Assembly (NCBI RefSeq): GCF_018310535.1
Contig: NZ_CP074102.1
Span: forward strand, 5,332,001-5,396,000
Direction: 5' to 3'
From: Streptomyces mirabilis
GTDB taxonomy: Bacteria > Actinomycetota > Actinomycetes > Streptomycetales > Streptomycetaceae
Length of the DNA: 64,000 bases
The translations under genes were made by a program, and so were the position numbers. Positions 9,467 to 17,906 of this stretch are shown piece after piece (the first letter of the stretch is position 1; each line of letters starts with the position of its first letter). Under the pieces are notes generated by a model that saw only the letters and a program-made list of their open reading frames with translations, searched no databases and was not told where the DNA came from.

Positions 9467-9871
9467 CTACGTACGACGTTGTTTTCCGCCCCTGCACCAC
9501 GTGCTGGTGATCGCGTGACAGTTGGGACACAGCAGCCGCAGGTTCTCGCGCCGGTCGTCGCTCCAGTCGCCGTTGATGTGGTCGATCTCCAGTGCCATGG
9601 GTTTCCCGTTCCACTCGGGAGCCGTGCCGCACTTGGCGCAGTGCTCGGGAACTCCGGTCTCGCGAAGCGCCCGACGCAGATCTTTCGTCCACCGCACCCC
9701 TTCGTGCTCGAAGTGCGAGATGTCCACGTCCAGCTTCTTCATACGCTCGTTCAGATACCGCCGCGTCGAACTCTTCGGATCCACCCCAAGTTTCGTCAAC
9801 GCTTCCGACAACGTCCGCGACGACCTCGCCGCCTCATCCAAACGCTCCTGGGTATACGGGCTGACCGGCAT
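9467..9871 (-). CDS. HNH endonuclease
   Basis: A 134-residue protein. An N-terminal helical part (about 1-60) contains SRTLSEALTKLGVDP, resembling a small DNA-binding motif, and a C-terminal HNH nuclease carries the zinc pairs CAKC and CPNC around EIDHINGDWSDDRRENLRLL. The DH of IDHING is the catalytic HNH start. A GGAGGGG sequence just upstream supports the ATG at 9871. Similar proteins occur in phages and mobile DNA, and it adjoins a tRNA gene, but no integrase or attachment repeat is visible. The target sequence is unknown. Confidence 0.8.
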   Translation of the reverse strand: MPVSPYTQERLDEAARSSRTLSEALTKLGVDPKSSTRRYLNERMKKLDVDISHFEHEGVRWTKDLRRALRETGVPEHCAKCGTAPEWNGKPMALEIDHINGDWSDDRRENLRLLCPNCHAITSTWCRGGKQRRT

Positions 9872-9954
9872 GTTTCCCCTCCGTTCCGGCCACACGTTCG
9901 TGGCCTCGTACGGAGTAACGAACCGTTTATCGGATGGTCACGTCCGGCTTTTGG

Positions 9955-9960
9955 TACTCT
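9955..9960 (+). promoter_or_regulatory. -10 box TACTCT before the GNAT gene
   Basis: TACTCT is followed four bases later by an ATG (9965) in frame with the GNAT gene. Downstream is GGAGGC then seven T residues (10014-10020), unusual U-rich sequence for this genome that could act as an attenuator. Confidence 0.35.
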
Positions 9961-10054
9961 GCTGATGAGTAGTCAGGCCTTTCGGATTCGGACAAGACGT
10001 CCGCCCGGGAGGCTTTTTTTCATGTCCCGGACCCGGAACCTTTGGAGGGGGACC

Positions 10055-10546
10055 ATGTCCGACACGACCGTGCGCCTCGCCCTCGCCCACGCCGCCGACC
10101 GCCCCGTACTCGACCGTCTCTGGGCGCTGTTTCAGCACGACCTGTCCGAGTTCCGGGGCGTGTTGCCCCGTCCGGATGGGTCGTTCCGCAGTGAGCGACT
10201 GGAGGCGGCGTTCGCGGACGGCGACCGGGCGCCGTATCTGGTGACGAGCGGTGAACACCCCGTTGGGTTCGCCTTCGTACGGGGGCTGGACGGTCCGACC
10301 CGCGTGCTCAACAGCTTCTTCGTGGTGCGGGGGGCGCGGCGGACGGGGGTCGGGCTGCGGGCCGTCCGTGAGGTCGTCGGCCGGCATCCAGGGCCGTGGG
10401 AGGTCGCCTTCCAGGACAACAATCCGGGCGCCGTGCGCTTCTGGCGCCGCGTCGCCGCCGAGATCGCGGGCGACGCCTGGACAGAGGAGCGCAGGCCGGT
10501 ACCGGGGCGGCCCGACCTGGCTCCTGACGTGTGGATCTCGTTCTGA
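10055..10546 (+). CDS. GNAT-family N-acetyltransferase
   Basis: A 163-residue acetyl-CoA-dependent acetyltransferase-like protein. The visible fold markers are GFAFVRGLD followed by LNSFFVVRGARRTGVGLRAV, where R-R-T-G-V-G corresponds to the acetyl-CoA pyrophosphate loop (Q/R-x-x-G-x-G/A), and a later FQDNNPGAVRFWRRV motif typical of GNATs. The acceptor substrate is unknown. The ATG at 10055 has GGAGGGGG upstream. The frame is also open back to an ATG at 9965 directly after a -10 box, giving a 30-residue Arg-rich extension, so a longer leaderless form is possible. Confidence 0.82.
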   Translation: MSDTTVRLALAHAADRPVLDRLWALFQHDLSEFRGVLPRPDGSFRSERLEAAFADGDRAPYLVTSGEHPVGFAFVRGLDGPTRVLNSFFVVRGARRTGVGLRAVREVVGRHPGPWEVAFQDNNPGAVRFWRRVAAEIAGDAWTEERRPVPGRPDLAPDVWISF

Positions 10547-10570
10547 CGCGGCGGGAGCGGGAGGGGTGCC

Positions 10571-10891
10571 TCAGTGCCCCGACGTCATCTTCAGGCCCAC
10601 CACCGCCACCAGGAGCAGGCAGACGAAGAAGATGCGGGCGGCGGTCGCCGGTTCACCGAGGACGAGCATGCCCAGGAGCGCCGCGCCGGCCGCGCCGATG
10701 CCCACCCAGACGCCGTAGGCGGTGCCGATGGGGAGGGACTTGGCGGCGTAGGAGAGGAGGACCATGCTCGCGACGATGCCCGCGCCGGTGAGGACGCTGG
10801 GGACGAGGCGGGTGAAGCCGTCGGTGTACTTCATGCCGATCGACCAGCCGACTTCGAGCAGACCGGCGACGAGCAGCAGGATCCAGGCCAT
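10571..10891 (-). CDS. sugE: SMR-family exporter, probably guanidinium exporter (Gdx/SugE)
   Basis: A 106-residue small multidrug resistance protein with four membrane helices. Glu13 in the first helix is the proton/substrate-coupling acid. The surrounding GLLEVGWSIGMKYTDGF has the Trp16 and downstream Lys21 pattern of the SugE/Gdx branch that exports guanidinium, rather than the EmrE drug branch. A guanidine-III-like aptamer lies immediately upstream on the same strand, which strongly supports this. The GGAG of the SD sequence can itself pair with CTCC just before the ATG, a possible expression platform. ATG 10891 was chosen over the upstream in-frame Met because of its SD spacing. Confidence 0.88.
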   Translation of the reverse strand: MAWILLLVAGLLEVGWSIGMKYTDGFTRLVPSVLTGAGIVASMVLLSYAAKSLPIGTAYGVWVGIGAAGAALLGMLVLGEPATAARIFFVCLLLVAVVGLKMTSGH

Positions 10892-10923
10892 GGGAGGCAC
10901 CTCCGTGAGTGATCAACAGGGGT

Positions 10924-10982
10924 GCGTCGTCTTTACCTGGGAGCTCTTTCGCTCTCCGCCCGGTACGGCGCGTCTCGTCGGG
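10924..10982 (-). ncRNA. Guanidine-III (ykkC-III) riboswitch-like aptamer
   Basis: Read on the minus strand, the RNA begins CCCGACGAGACGCGCCGUAC then CGGG and ends CAGGUAAAGACGACGC. This closely follows the guanidine-III aptamer: a P1-like CCCG/CGGG stem, the ACGAG and CGCCGUAC segments, and the 3' CAGG-AAGACG-CGC strand that forms the pseudoknot. One pseudoknot pair would be C-A. An extra GGAG...CUCC hairpin is inserted between the two conserved halves. It ends 32 bases before the start of an SMR exporter, the usual partner of this riboswitch class. Confidence 0.72.
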
Positions 10983-11022
10983 TCCTTCCAGCGTCTTCCA
11001 CGGTAGCAAAGCGCAGGCAAAA

Positions 11023-11050
11023 GGGGCTGGTGACCATGGTCACCAGCCCC
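11023..11050. terminator. Perfect palindrome, terminator after the GroES-like gene
   Basis: GGGGCTGGTGACCA followed by its exact complement TGGTCACCAGCCCC forms a 28-bp perfect palindrome. It lies 17 bases downstream of the GroES-like stop and separates that gene from the riboswitch-SMR unit. Confidence 0.75.
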
Positions 11051-11067
11051 GTCATGTCGGCTACGCC

Positions 11068-11424
11068 CTACAAATACAAGCCGGTCGAGTCCTCGGAGCC
11101 CTCGAAGCGGTCCGCCGCCACGGCGTGCAGATCGCGCTCGCGCATGAGCACGTACGCGATCCCCCGCACCTCGACCTCGGCCCGGTCCTCGGGGTCGTAG
11201 AGGACACGGTCGCCCGGTTCCACCGTCCGTACGTTCTGCCCGACCGCGACGACCTCGGCCCAGGCGAGGCGTCGGCCGACGGCCGCCGTCGCGGGGATGA
11301 GGATGCCGCCGCCGGAACGCCGCTCGCCCTCGGCGGCGTCCTGCCGCACCAGCACGCGGTCGTGCAGCATCCGGATGGGCAACTTGTCGTGGTGGGGGGT
11401 CTGCTTGTCCCGATTGGCGCTCAC
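11068..11424 (-). CDS. GroES-like co-chaperonin domain protein
   Basis: A 118-residue protein with the GroES/Cpn10 fold signature: PIRMLHDRVLVRQD, SGGGILIPATA, AEVVAVGQNVRT, EPGDRVLYDPEDRAEVEVRG. It is longer than canonical GroES (about 100 residues), with extra residues at both ends, and no groEL lies nearby, so it is probably a divergent paralogue rather than the primary co-chaperonin. The GTG at 11424 is the first start before the domain. A strong palindrome follows its stop. Confidence 0.82.
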   Translation of the reverse strand: MSANRDKQTPHHDKLPIRMLHDRVLVRQDAAEGERRSGGGILIPATAAVGRRLAWAEVVAVGQNVRTVEPGDRVLYDPEDRAEVEVRGIAYVLMRERDLHAVAADRFEGSEDSTGLYL

Positions 11425-11508
11425 GCCCAGAACCTACCTGCCTTTGAGCCGTCCGTACGCAGCCGGGTCGAGCCGACCGAGCCGAGTCGAGCCGGGGTCG
11501 AGCCGTTG

Positions 11509-11874
11509 TCAGCGCTTGCGTCGCCGTGAGCCCGTCACCATCAGGCCCACGACCCCGACCGTGACGAGTGCGAGGGGCACGATGCGCTCCAGGCGCGGCG
11601 CGCCGTCCTCGGTGACGAACTGCCCCTTCACATCGCCGACCACCCGGTTGACGCCGACGTAGGCGCGGCCGAGCGTGTGGTCGATCTGGGAGGCGACCTT
11701 GGCCTTGGCGTCCCCGACGATCGTCTTCGGGTGGACACGCACGCCGATCTCGTCGAGCGTCTCGGCGAGTGTTTCGCGGCGGCGCTTGATGTCCGCCTCG
11801 ATCTGCGCCGGAGTCCTGGTATCCGACGTTCTCGACGTATCCGACACCGCGCTGCCTCCGTGGTCGTGTTCCAT
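11509..11874 (-). CDS. DUF3618 membrane-associated protein
   Basis: A 121-residue protein with the DUF3618 hallmark TPAQIEADIKRRRETLAETLDEIGVRVHPK (about residues 21-50), then an amphipathic middle and a single C-terminal membrane helix (about 95-113, IVPLALVTVGVVGLMVTG) ending in a positively charged SRRRKR tail. Family members are actinobacterial envelope proteins of unknown role. GTG at codon 10 is an alternative start. It lies upstream of the GroES-like gene on the same strand and may be co-transcribed with it. Confidence 0.82.
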   Translation of the reverse strand: MEHDHGGSAVSDTSRTSDTRTPAQIEADIKRRRETLAETLDEIGVRVHPKTIVGDAKAKVASQIDHTLGRAYVGVNRVVGDVKGQFVTEDGAPRLERIVPLALVTVGVVGLMVTGSRRRKR

Positions 11875-11991
11875 CTCTGCCTCTGTGCCGTCGACAGTCT
11901 GTCAGCTCGGGCCGCCGCTCACCCCTCGGCACCCCCATTACGCTCGTTCCCGTAGTCCCGTAAGCATTCACCCCGGCCACGTGAGGTACCG

Positions 11992-12459
11992 ATGAGCGAG
12001 CGACTCCAGCCCGGCGACACCGCCCCCGCCTTCACCCTGCCCGACGCCGACGGCAACGAGGTCTCCCTCGCCGACCACAAGGGCCGCAAGGTCATCGTCT
12101 ACTTCTACCCGGCGGCCCTGACCCCCGGCTGCACCAAGCAGGCCTGTGACTTCACGGACAACCTCGACGTGCTGGCCGGTGCCGGGTACGACGTCATCGG
12201 CGTCTCCCCGGACAAGCCCGAGAAGCTCGCGAAGTTCCGCGAGAAGGAGTCCCTGAAGGTCACCCTGGTCGGCGACCCCGACAAGACCGTCCTGGAGGCG
12301 TACGGCGCCTTCGGCGAGAAGAAGCTGTACGGCAAGACGGTCGTCGGCGTCATCCGCTCCACGGTGATCGTGGACGAGGAGGGCAAGGTCGAGCGGGCGC
12401 TGTACAACGTCAAGGCGACCGGGCACGTGGCGAAGATCATCAAGGATCTGGGGATCTGA
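11992..12459 (+). CDS. bcp: Thioredoxin-dependent thiol peroxidase (Bcp/PrxQ)
   Basis: A 155-residue peroxiredoxin of the Bcp/PrxQ class. The peroxidatic Cys47 lies in ALTPGCTKQAC with the resolving Cys52 five residues later, the typical alpha2 arrangement. It reduces hydrogen peroxide and organic hydroperoxides using thioredoxin. Length and downstream motifs (FREKESLKVTLVGDPDK, GVIRSTVIVDEEGK) match the family. It converges on the penicillin-binding protein gene. Confidence 0.96.
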   Translation: MSERLQPGDTAPAFTLPDADGNEVSLADHKGRKVIVYFYPAALTPGCTKQACDFTDNLDVLAGAGYDVIGVSPDKPEKLAKFREKESLKVTLVGDPDKTVLEAYGAFGEKKLYGKTVVGVIRSTVIVDEEGKVERALYNVKATGHVAKIIKDLGI

Positions 12460-12484
12460 GTCCAGGCGCGGGTCACTGCGCGGG

Positions 12485-14968
12485 TCACTGTTTTCGTGAT
12501 GTCAGTCCGCTCAGTGGCCCCGCTCCCGCGGTCGTCCCCGCCGTACCGCCGCCGTCCGTGGTCCCGCCCGACGGGGCCGCGGTGTCGCCGCCGGTGGTGG
12601 TGCCCGCGTCCGTGGTGCCGCCGGTGGTCGTTCCGTCGGTCGTGCCGCCCCCGGTGGTGGTGCCGCCGTCCGTCTGGCCCTGCGTCTGACCTTGGATCTG
12701 ACCCTCCGTCTGGCCCTGGGTCTGGCCGTCCGTCTGGCCCTGGGTCTGCCCCTGGGTCTCGTCCGGGGGCGGGCTCTGGGTGGCCGTCCCGCCCGTGGTC
12801 TGGCCCCCGTTGTCCTGGCCGCCGGTGCCGGGGGTCTGGTCGGTGGGGCCGGCGCTCGGGAGCTGCTGCTCCTCCGCGCCCGGCTGGAGCTGGAGGTCGA
12901 AGTCCTTCGCGCTGCTGCCCTTGAGCGCGGCCTTCGTGTACTGCGCCCAGATCTGCGCCGGGTAGCCGCCGCCGTTGATGCGGGCCTGGCCGAGGGCGCC
13001 GTAGAGCGACTCGTGGGTGCCGGTGTCGGGGTCCTGGCCCATGACGGAGACGACGGTGGCGAGGTCGGGGGTGTAGCCCGCGAACCAGGCCGCCTGGTCC
13101 TCCTCCGCGGTGCCGGTCTTGCCCGCGGCGGGTCGGCCGGCGGCCAGCGCGGCGGTACCGGTGCCGCCCTCGACGACGCTCTGCAGGATGGACGTGGTGG
13201 TGTCGGCGGCCTCCCGGGTCACCGCCTGCTCGGTGTCCTGCTTGGGCAGGCTCACGGCCGACGTGCCGTCCTTGGTGACCTTCTCGACGAGCGTGTACGT
13301 GCCGTGCTTGCCGTGGTTGGCGAGTGTCGCGTACGCCTCCGCCATGTCGAGGACGCTGGCCGTGGACGGGCCGAGCGCGATGGACGGGGTGGCGGTCAGG
13401 TCGGGAGTGTTGGCGGGGATGCCGAGGGCTTCGGCGGTCTGCTTGACCTTGCCGGGGCCGACGTCGACGGCCATCTGCGCGTACACGGCGTTGACGGACT
13501 TGTCGGTGGCGGTGCGTACCGTGATGGGCCCGTACGAGATCTTGTCCTCGTTCTCGGGCGCGTACGAGCCACCGTTCCACCCCTGCACGGGGCGCTTGTT
13601 GGTGCCGTCGTAGACCGTGTTCGGGGTGATCGTGCGGCCGTCCTGCGTCTGCGAGCCGTTCTGCACGGCCGAGGTGAACACGAGCGGCTTGAAGGTGGAG
13701 CCGACCTGGTAGTCACGGCGTGTCGCGTTGTTGACGTACTGCTTGGTGTAGTCGATGCCGCCGTACATCGCGACGACCTTGCCGGTGGCCGGGTCGATGG
13801 AGACGCCGCCGGCGCGGACGTACCGGTCGACCTTGCGGTTCTTCTTGTCGAGGTTCGACATCACCTGGTCGTCGACGGCCTTCACGAAGGCGTTCTGCCT
13901 GGACTTCTGGAGGGTGGTCGTGATGCGGTAGCCGCCGGTGGTCAGGGTGTCCTCGTCGATGATCTTGTTCGAGACGAGGTAGTCCTTGACCGCCTGCACC
14001 AGATAGCCGCGCTGGCCCGACATGGCGGCCGCGACCACTTCCTGCTTGGGCTGCGGGAACGTGACCTTGGCCCGGTCCGCCCGGGTCAGCCAGTTCTTCT
14101 TGACCATGCCGTCGAGGACGTAGTTCCAGCGGGCGACGGCCGCGGACTTGTTCTCGGGGTGCGCGACCACGTCGTACTCGCTCGGCGCGTTCAGGAGCGC
14201 GGCGAGGTAGGCGCCCTGACCGATCGTCAGGTTCTTGGCGTCGACGCCGTAGTACGCCTGGGCGGCGGCCTGGATGCCGTACGCGTTGCGGCCGTAGTAG
14301 CTGGTGTTGAGGTAGCCCTCGAGGATGTCGTCCTTGCTCTTCCGGCGGTCGAGCTTGATGGAGATGAAGAACTCCTTCACCTTCCGCGTGGCGGTCTGCT
14401 CCTGGCCCAGGTAGTAGTTCTTCACGTACTGCTGGGTGATCGTCGAACCGGACTGCTTGCCCTTGCCGGTGACGGTGTTCCAGCCGGCGCGGATCATCGC
14501 CTTCGGGTCGACGGCGGACTCGGTGTAGAAGTCGCGGTCCTCGGCGGCGAGTGCCGCGTGCTGGGCGTCCTTGGAGATCTGAGCGAGCGTCACGTTCTCG
14601 CGGTTGACCTCGCCGTCGCGGGCGAGCTGGCTGCCGTCCGCGTACAGGTAGACGTTGCTCTGCTTGGTCGCGGCGGCGTTCGCGGGCGGGATCTTGACCA
14701 GGTAGTAGCCGAGCGTGAACAGGCCGATCACGAGCAGTATCGCGCCGAGGAACGTGCCGAGCACCATCCGCCAGGTCGGGATGAGCCGCCCCCAGCCCGT
14801 CCGCTTCCGCCTGGCCTTCTTCCCCGCCTTGCCCGGTGCGTCCGTCCCACCCGGATCGCCCGGCGCGCCGTCGCTGCCCGGTCCGCCCGGTGCCGCTTGA
14901 GGCGCCGGTTCCGGTTCCCTCGGGACCCAGCCCTGGCTGCTCTGCTGCGGCTGCGGCTTGTCACTCAT
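12485..14968 (-). CDS. Bifunctional class A penicillin-binding protein with Gln/Thr/Gly-rich tail
   Basis: An 827-residue membrane-anchored peptidoglycan synthase. Order: Pro/Gly-rich cytoplasmic head (1-68), membrane helix (about 69-92), GT51 glycosyltransferase with catalytic Glu143 in EDRDFY plus GSTITQQYVKN and RRKSKDDILEGYLN, a linker, and a transpeptidase with Ser424-x-x-Lys427 (GSTFKP), an SVN motif and KTGT. The last 130 residues are low-complexity GQTQGQTDG and GGTTDGTTTGG repeats, probably a flexible extracellular tail. It polymerises glycan strands and cross-links stem peptides. Streptomyces carry several such genes; this one has no division-cluster neighbours. Confidence 0.94.
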   Translation of the reverse strand: MSDKPQPQQSSQGWVPREPEPAPQAAPGGPGSDGAPGDPGGTDAPGKAGKKARRKRTGWGRLIPTWRMVLGTFLGAILLVIGLFTLGYYLVKIPPANAAATKQSNVYLYADGSQLARDGEVNRENVTLAQISKDAQHAALAAEDRDFYTESAVDPKAMIRAGWNTVTGKGKQSGSTITQQYVKNYYLGQEQTATRKVKEFFISIKLDRRKSKDDILEGYLNTSYYGRNAYGIQAAAQAYYGVDAKNLTIGQGAYLAALLNAPSEYDVVAHPENKSAAVARWNYVLDGMVKKNWLTRADRAKVTFPQPKQEVVAAAMSGQRGYLVQAVKDYLVSNKIIDEDTLTTGGYRITTTLQKSRQNAFVKAVDDQVMSNLDKKNRKVDRYVRAGGVSIDPATGKVVAMYGGIDYTKQYVNNATRRDYQVGSTFKPLVFTSAVQNGSQTQDGRTITPNTVYDGTNKRPVQGWNGGSYAPENEDKISYGPITVRTATDKSVNAVYAQMAVDVGPGKVKQTAEALGIPANTPDLTATPSIALGPSTASVLDMAEAYATLANHGKHGTYTLVEKVTKDGTSAVSLPKQDTEQAVTREAADTTTSILQSVVEGGTGTAALAAGRPAAGKTGTAEEDQAAWFAGYTPDLATVVSVMGQDPDTGTHESLYGALGQARINGGGYPAQIWAQYTKAALKGSSAKDFDLQLQPGAEEQQLPSAGPTDQTPGTGGQDNGGQTTGGTATQSPPPDETQGQTQGQTDGQTQGQTEGQIQGQTQGQTDGGTTTGGGTTDGTTTGGTTDAGTTTGGDTAAPSGGTTDGGGTAGTTAGAGPLSGLTSRKQ

Positions 14969-15123
14969 CTGTTCGCCGGACTCCTGTTTCGCATCGTACG
15001 TTCCCGTACGCCCTCATACGCCTGGTGCGCCCCCTGTTGAAGACTGTCGCACCAAGCGTTCCGTTCCCGGATCCCGGCACGTGTCGCGCCTGAAAATGCC
15101 TGGCAGGCGAAGCCGGGCGGGGC

Positions 15124-15129
15124 TAGGCT
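15124..15129 (+). promoter_or_regulatory. TAGGCT -10 box for the ABC-2 exporter operon
   Basis: A consensus-like TAGGCT lies 48 bases upstream of the first permease gene, which has its own AAGGAGG site, so this transcript would carry a leader of about 40 bases. Confidence 0.5.
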
Positions 15130-15177
15130 CCTGCGCTTCGGCCACAACGGCCCTATTGACGCAAGGAGGACATCCTC

Positions 15178-15978
15178 GTGGGGACAGGGCGGTTGTACAC
15201 GGCCGTCGCGGTGGGCGGGTTCCGGCGCTACGCCACTTATCGGACGGCGACGGCGGCGGGGGTGTTCACCAACACCGTCTTCGGGCTGATCCTGGCGTAC
15301 GTCTTCATGGCGTTGTGGGACGAGAAACCGCACCTCGGCGGCTATGACCAGGCCCAGGCGCTCACCTATGTGTGGCTCTCCCAGGCGCTGCTCATGGCGA
15401 TGGCGACGATGGGCGGCGGCTTCGAGGACGAGCTGATCGAGCGCATCCGTACGGGTGACATCGCGATCGACCTGTACCGGCCCGCGGACCTCCAGCTGTG
15501 GTGGCTGTCCCAGGACGCGGGGCGGGCGATGTTCCATCTGCTGGGGCGCGGAGTGGTGCCCCTGGCGTTCGGCGCGCTCTGCTTCGAACTGGCGCTCCCC
15601 GCCGACCCGCTGACCTGGATCGCGTTCCTGATCGCGGTGGCGCTCGGAATGGTCGTCAGCTTCTCGCTCCGCTACCTGGTGGCCCTGTCCGCGTTCTGGC
15701 TGCTCGACGGGGCGGGCGCGGCGCAGATGTCCATGATCGCGGGTGTCTTCTGCTCGGGGATGCTGCTGCCGCTGAACGTCTTCCCGGGCGCGCTGGGCGA
15801 GGTCGTACGCGCCCTGCCCTGGTCGTCCCTGGTCCAGGGCCCCGCGGACGTTCTGCTCGGCACCGCGGACCCCCTCGCCACGTACGCCTTCCAGGCGAGC
15901 TGGGCGATGGGGCTGCTGGCCCTGGGCCGGCTGATCCAGTCAGTGGCGACACGGAGGGTGGTGGTGCAGGGTGGCTGA
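15178..15978 (+). CDS. ABC-2 type transporter permease 1
   Basis: A 266-residue integral membrane protein with about six helices, of the ABC-2/DUF990-like permease type found in actinobacterial heterodimeric exporters. It has the GGFEDELIERIRTGDIAIDLYRP cytoplasmic segment characteristic of these permeases. The start is GTG at 15178 behind AAGGAGG. Its stop overlaps the start of permease 2 by eight bases, and the ATPase follows at once, so the three genes form one operon for an exporter whose substrate is not evident. Confidence 0.87.
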   Translation: MGTGRLYTAVAVGGFRRYATYRTATAAGVFTNTVFGLILAYVFMALWDEKPHLGGYDQAQALTYVWLSQALLMAMATMGGGFEDELIERIRTGDIAIDLYRPADLQLWWLSQDAGRAMFHLLGRGVVPLAFGALCFELALPADPLTWIAFLIAVALGMVVSFSLRYLVALSAFWLLDGAGAAQMSMIAGVFCSGMLLPLNVFPGALGEVVRALPWSSLVQGPADVLLGTADPLATYAFQASWAMGLLALGRLIQSVATRRVVVQGG

Positions 15979-16888
15979 CTCGGCGGAGGTACCGGAAACC
16001 TCACGGGGCTCAGGGGACTCGCTCACCTCCGGGGAACCGGCGGCTTCGGCGGTCCTGGGTGCGCCGCAGGGGACGTATGCCCGAGTGCGGGACGGAGTCC
16101 GCGCCTACCGGTTGATCGCCGGGATGTGGATCCGCTCCACGATGGCCTACCGCGCCTCCTTCGTGATGACCACCTTCGGGAACTTCGCGGCGACCGCCCT
16201 CGACTTCGCCGCCGTCCTGCTGATGTTCTCGCGGGTCGACCGGCTCGGCGGCTACAGCCTGCCCGAGGTCGCCTTCCTGTACGGCATCTCGGCCACCTCC
16301 TTCGGGATCACGGACCTGGTGGTCGGCTCGATGGACCGGCTCGGGCGCCGAGTGCGCGACGGCACCCTCGACACGCTCCTCGTACGCCCCGTCCCCGTAC
16401 TCGCCCAGGTCGCCGCCGACCGCTTCGCGCTGCGCCGCCTCGGCCGGGTCACCCAGGGGCTGCTGGTCCTCGCGTACGCGATCGCCGTGCTCGACATCGA
16501 CTGGACGCCGCTCAGACTGCTCATGATCCCGCTGATGCTGCTCTGCGGCGCCGCCATCTTCGCGGCCGTGTTCGTGGCGGGCGGAGCCTTCCAGTTCGTC
16601 GCGCAGGACGCCTCCGAGGTACAGAACTCCTTCACGTACGGAGGCACCACGCTCCTGCAGTACCCGCCGACCGTCTTCGCCAAGGACCTGGTGCGCGGGG
16701 CCACCTTCGTGCTCCCGCTGGCCTTCGTGAACTGGCTGCCCGGGCTGTACGTGCTGGGCCGGCCCTACCCGCTCGACCTGCCGACCTGGATCGCCTTCAC
16801 CCCGCCCCTGATCGCGGCGGGCTGCTGCGCGCTGGCGGGGGTCGCCTGGCGGGCGGGACTTCGTTCGTATCGCAGCACGGGGAGTTGA
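15971..16888 (+). CDS. ABC-2 type transporter permease 2
   Basis: A 305-residue partner permease. After a 45-residue low-complexity cytoplasmic head it shows about six membrane segments and the RVRDGTLDTLLVRPVPVLAQ segment, equivalent to the same position in permease 1. The GTG start at 15971 lies inside the last codons of permease 1, implying translational coupling. It presumably forms a heterodimer with permease 1, energised by the ATPase that begins six bases later. Confidence 0.87.
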   Translation: MADSAEVPETSRGSGDSLTSGEPAASAVLGAPQGTYARVRDGVRAYRLIAGMWIRSTMAYRASFVMTTFGNFAATALDFAAVLLMFSRVDRLGGYSLPEVAFLYGISATSFGITDLVVGSMDRLGRRVRDGTLDTLLVRPVPVLAQVAADRFALRRLGRVTQGLLVLAYAIAVLDIDWTPLRLLMIPLMLLCGAAIFAAVFVAGGAFQFVAQDASEVQNSFTYGGTTLLQYPPTVFAKDLVRGATFVLPLAFVNWLPGLYVLGRPYPLDLPTWIAFTPPLIAAGCCALAGVAWRAGLRSYRSTGS

Positions 16889-16894
16889 ACCGAC

Positions 16895-17896
16895 ATGGAA
16901 ACAGGCCTGATGACGGACCCGCTCAGGGATCCGGTGGGCGACTTCATCGAACTCGACGGCGTCGAGAAGGTCTTCGACGTCCGCAAGAAGACCGGCTTCC
17001 TGCGCAGCGAACGGCGCCAGGTACGGGCCGTGGACTCCCTCTCCTTCACCGTGGCGCGCGGTGAGATGGTCGGCTACATCGGCCCGAACGGCGCGGGCAA
17101 GTCGACCACCATCAAGATGCTCACCGGCATCCTCACCCCGAGTGCCGGCCGGCTGCGGGTGGCGGGCATCGACCCGTCCCGCGAGCGGACCCGCCTCGCG
17201 CGGCACATCGGGGTCGTCTTCGGGCAGCGTACGACCCTGTGGTGGGACCTTCCGCTGATCGACTCCTACCGGCTGATGCACCGCATGTACCGGATCCCGG
17301 ACGCCCGTTACCGGGAGAACCTCGACCGCTGCGTCGAACTCCTGGATCTGGAAGCCCTGTTGGACGTCCCGGTGCGCCAGCTCTCCCTGGGGCAGCGGAT
17401 GCGCGGCGACATCGGAGCGGCGCTGCTGCACGACCCCGAGGTCCTCTACCTCGACGAACCCACCATCGGCCTCGATGTGATCAGCAAGGCCAAGGTCCGT
17501 TCCTTCCTGCGGGACCTGAACGCCGAGCGCGGCACGACGGTGCTGCTGACCACGCACGACCTCACCGACATCGAGCAGCTGTGCCGGCGGGTGATGGTCA
17601 TCGACCACGGGCGGCTGATGTACGACGGTCCGCTGACCGGGCTGCACGAGGTGGGGGAGAGCGAGCGCACTCTCGTGGTCGACCTGGAGCGGGAGCTCCC
17701 GCCGATCGAGGTGGACTCGGCGTGGGTGGTGAAGGTGGAGGGGCCCCGGCAGTGGCTCGCCTTCCCCGCGACGGCGTCGGCGGCCGAGCTGGTGGCGCGG
17801 ATCGCGGCCGAGTTCCCCCTGGTCGACCTCTCGGTGCGGGAGCCGGACATCGAGGCGGTCATCAGCCGCATGTACGCGGAGAAGGCTCTCTCGTAG
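16895..17896 (+). CDS. ABC-2 exporter ATPase
   Basis: A 333-residue ABC ATPase. Walker A GPNGAGKSTT has Lys69, the signature is LSLGQRMRGDIG, Walker B is LYLDEPTIGLD, and the H-loop is LLTTHDLTDIE. The C-terminal 80 residues resemble the accessory domain seen in exporters of this class. ATG 16895 follows GGGGAG; ATG 16910 is an alternative. It powers the two permeases encoded just upstream. Confidence 0.93.
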   Translation: METGLMTDPLRDPVGDFIELDGVEKVFDVRKKTGFLRSERRQVRAVDSLSFTVARGEMVGYIGPNGAGKSTTIKMLTGILTPSAGRLRVAGIDPSRERTRLARHIGVVFGQRTTLWWDLPLIDSYRLMHRMYRIPDARYRENLDRCVELLDLEALLDVPVRQLSLGQRMRGDIGAALLHDPEVLYLDEPTIGLDVISKAKVRSFLRDLNAERGTTVLLTTHDLTDIEQLCRRVMVIDHGRLMYDGPLTGLHEVGESERTLVVDLERELPPIEVDSAWVVKVEGPRQWLAFPATASAAELVARIAAEFPLVDLSVREPDIEAVISRMYAEKALS

Positions 17897-17899
17897 GCT
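17894..17899 (+). promoter_or_regulatory. TAGGCT -10 box for a leaderless DUF1707 gene
   Basis: TAGGCT overlaps the end of the ATPase gene and ends seven bases before the next ATG, which lacks a Shine-Dalgarno, so a leaderless transcript is likely. Confidence 0.5.
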
Positions 17900-17906
17900 G
17901 GCTCCC

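Noticed and set aside
9348..9871. tRNA-Leu plus HNH gene as an integration site for a mobile element
   Set aside because: No integrase, no direct repeat of the tRNA 3' end and no other phage genes were seen nearby.
12692..15040. A 782-codon plus-strand open frame opposite the penicillin-binding protein gene
   Set aside because: It is an antisense shadow: the minus frame carries clear GT51 and transpeptidase motifs, while the plus frame is Gly/Arg/Val/Leu-rich with no domain.
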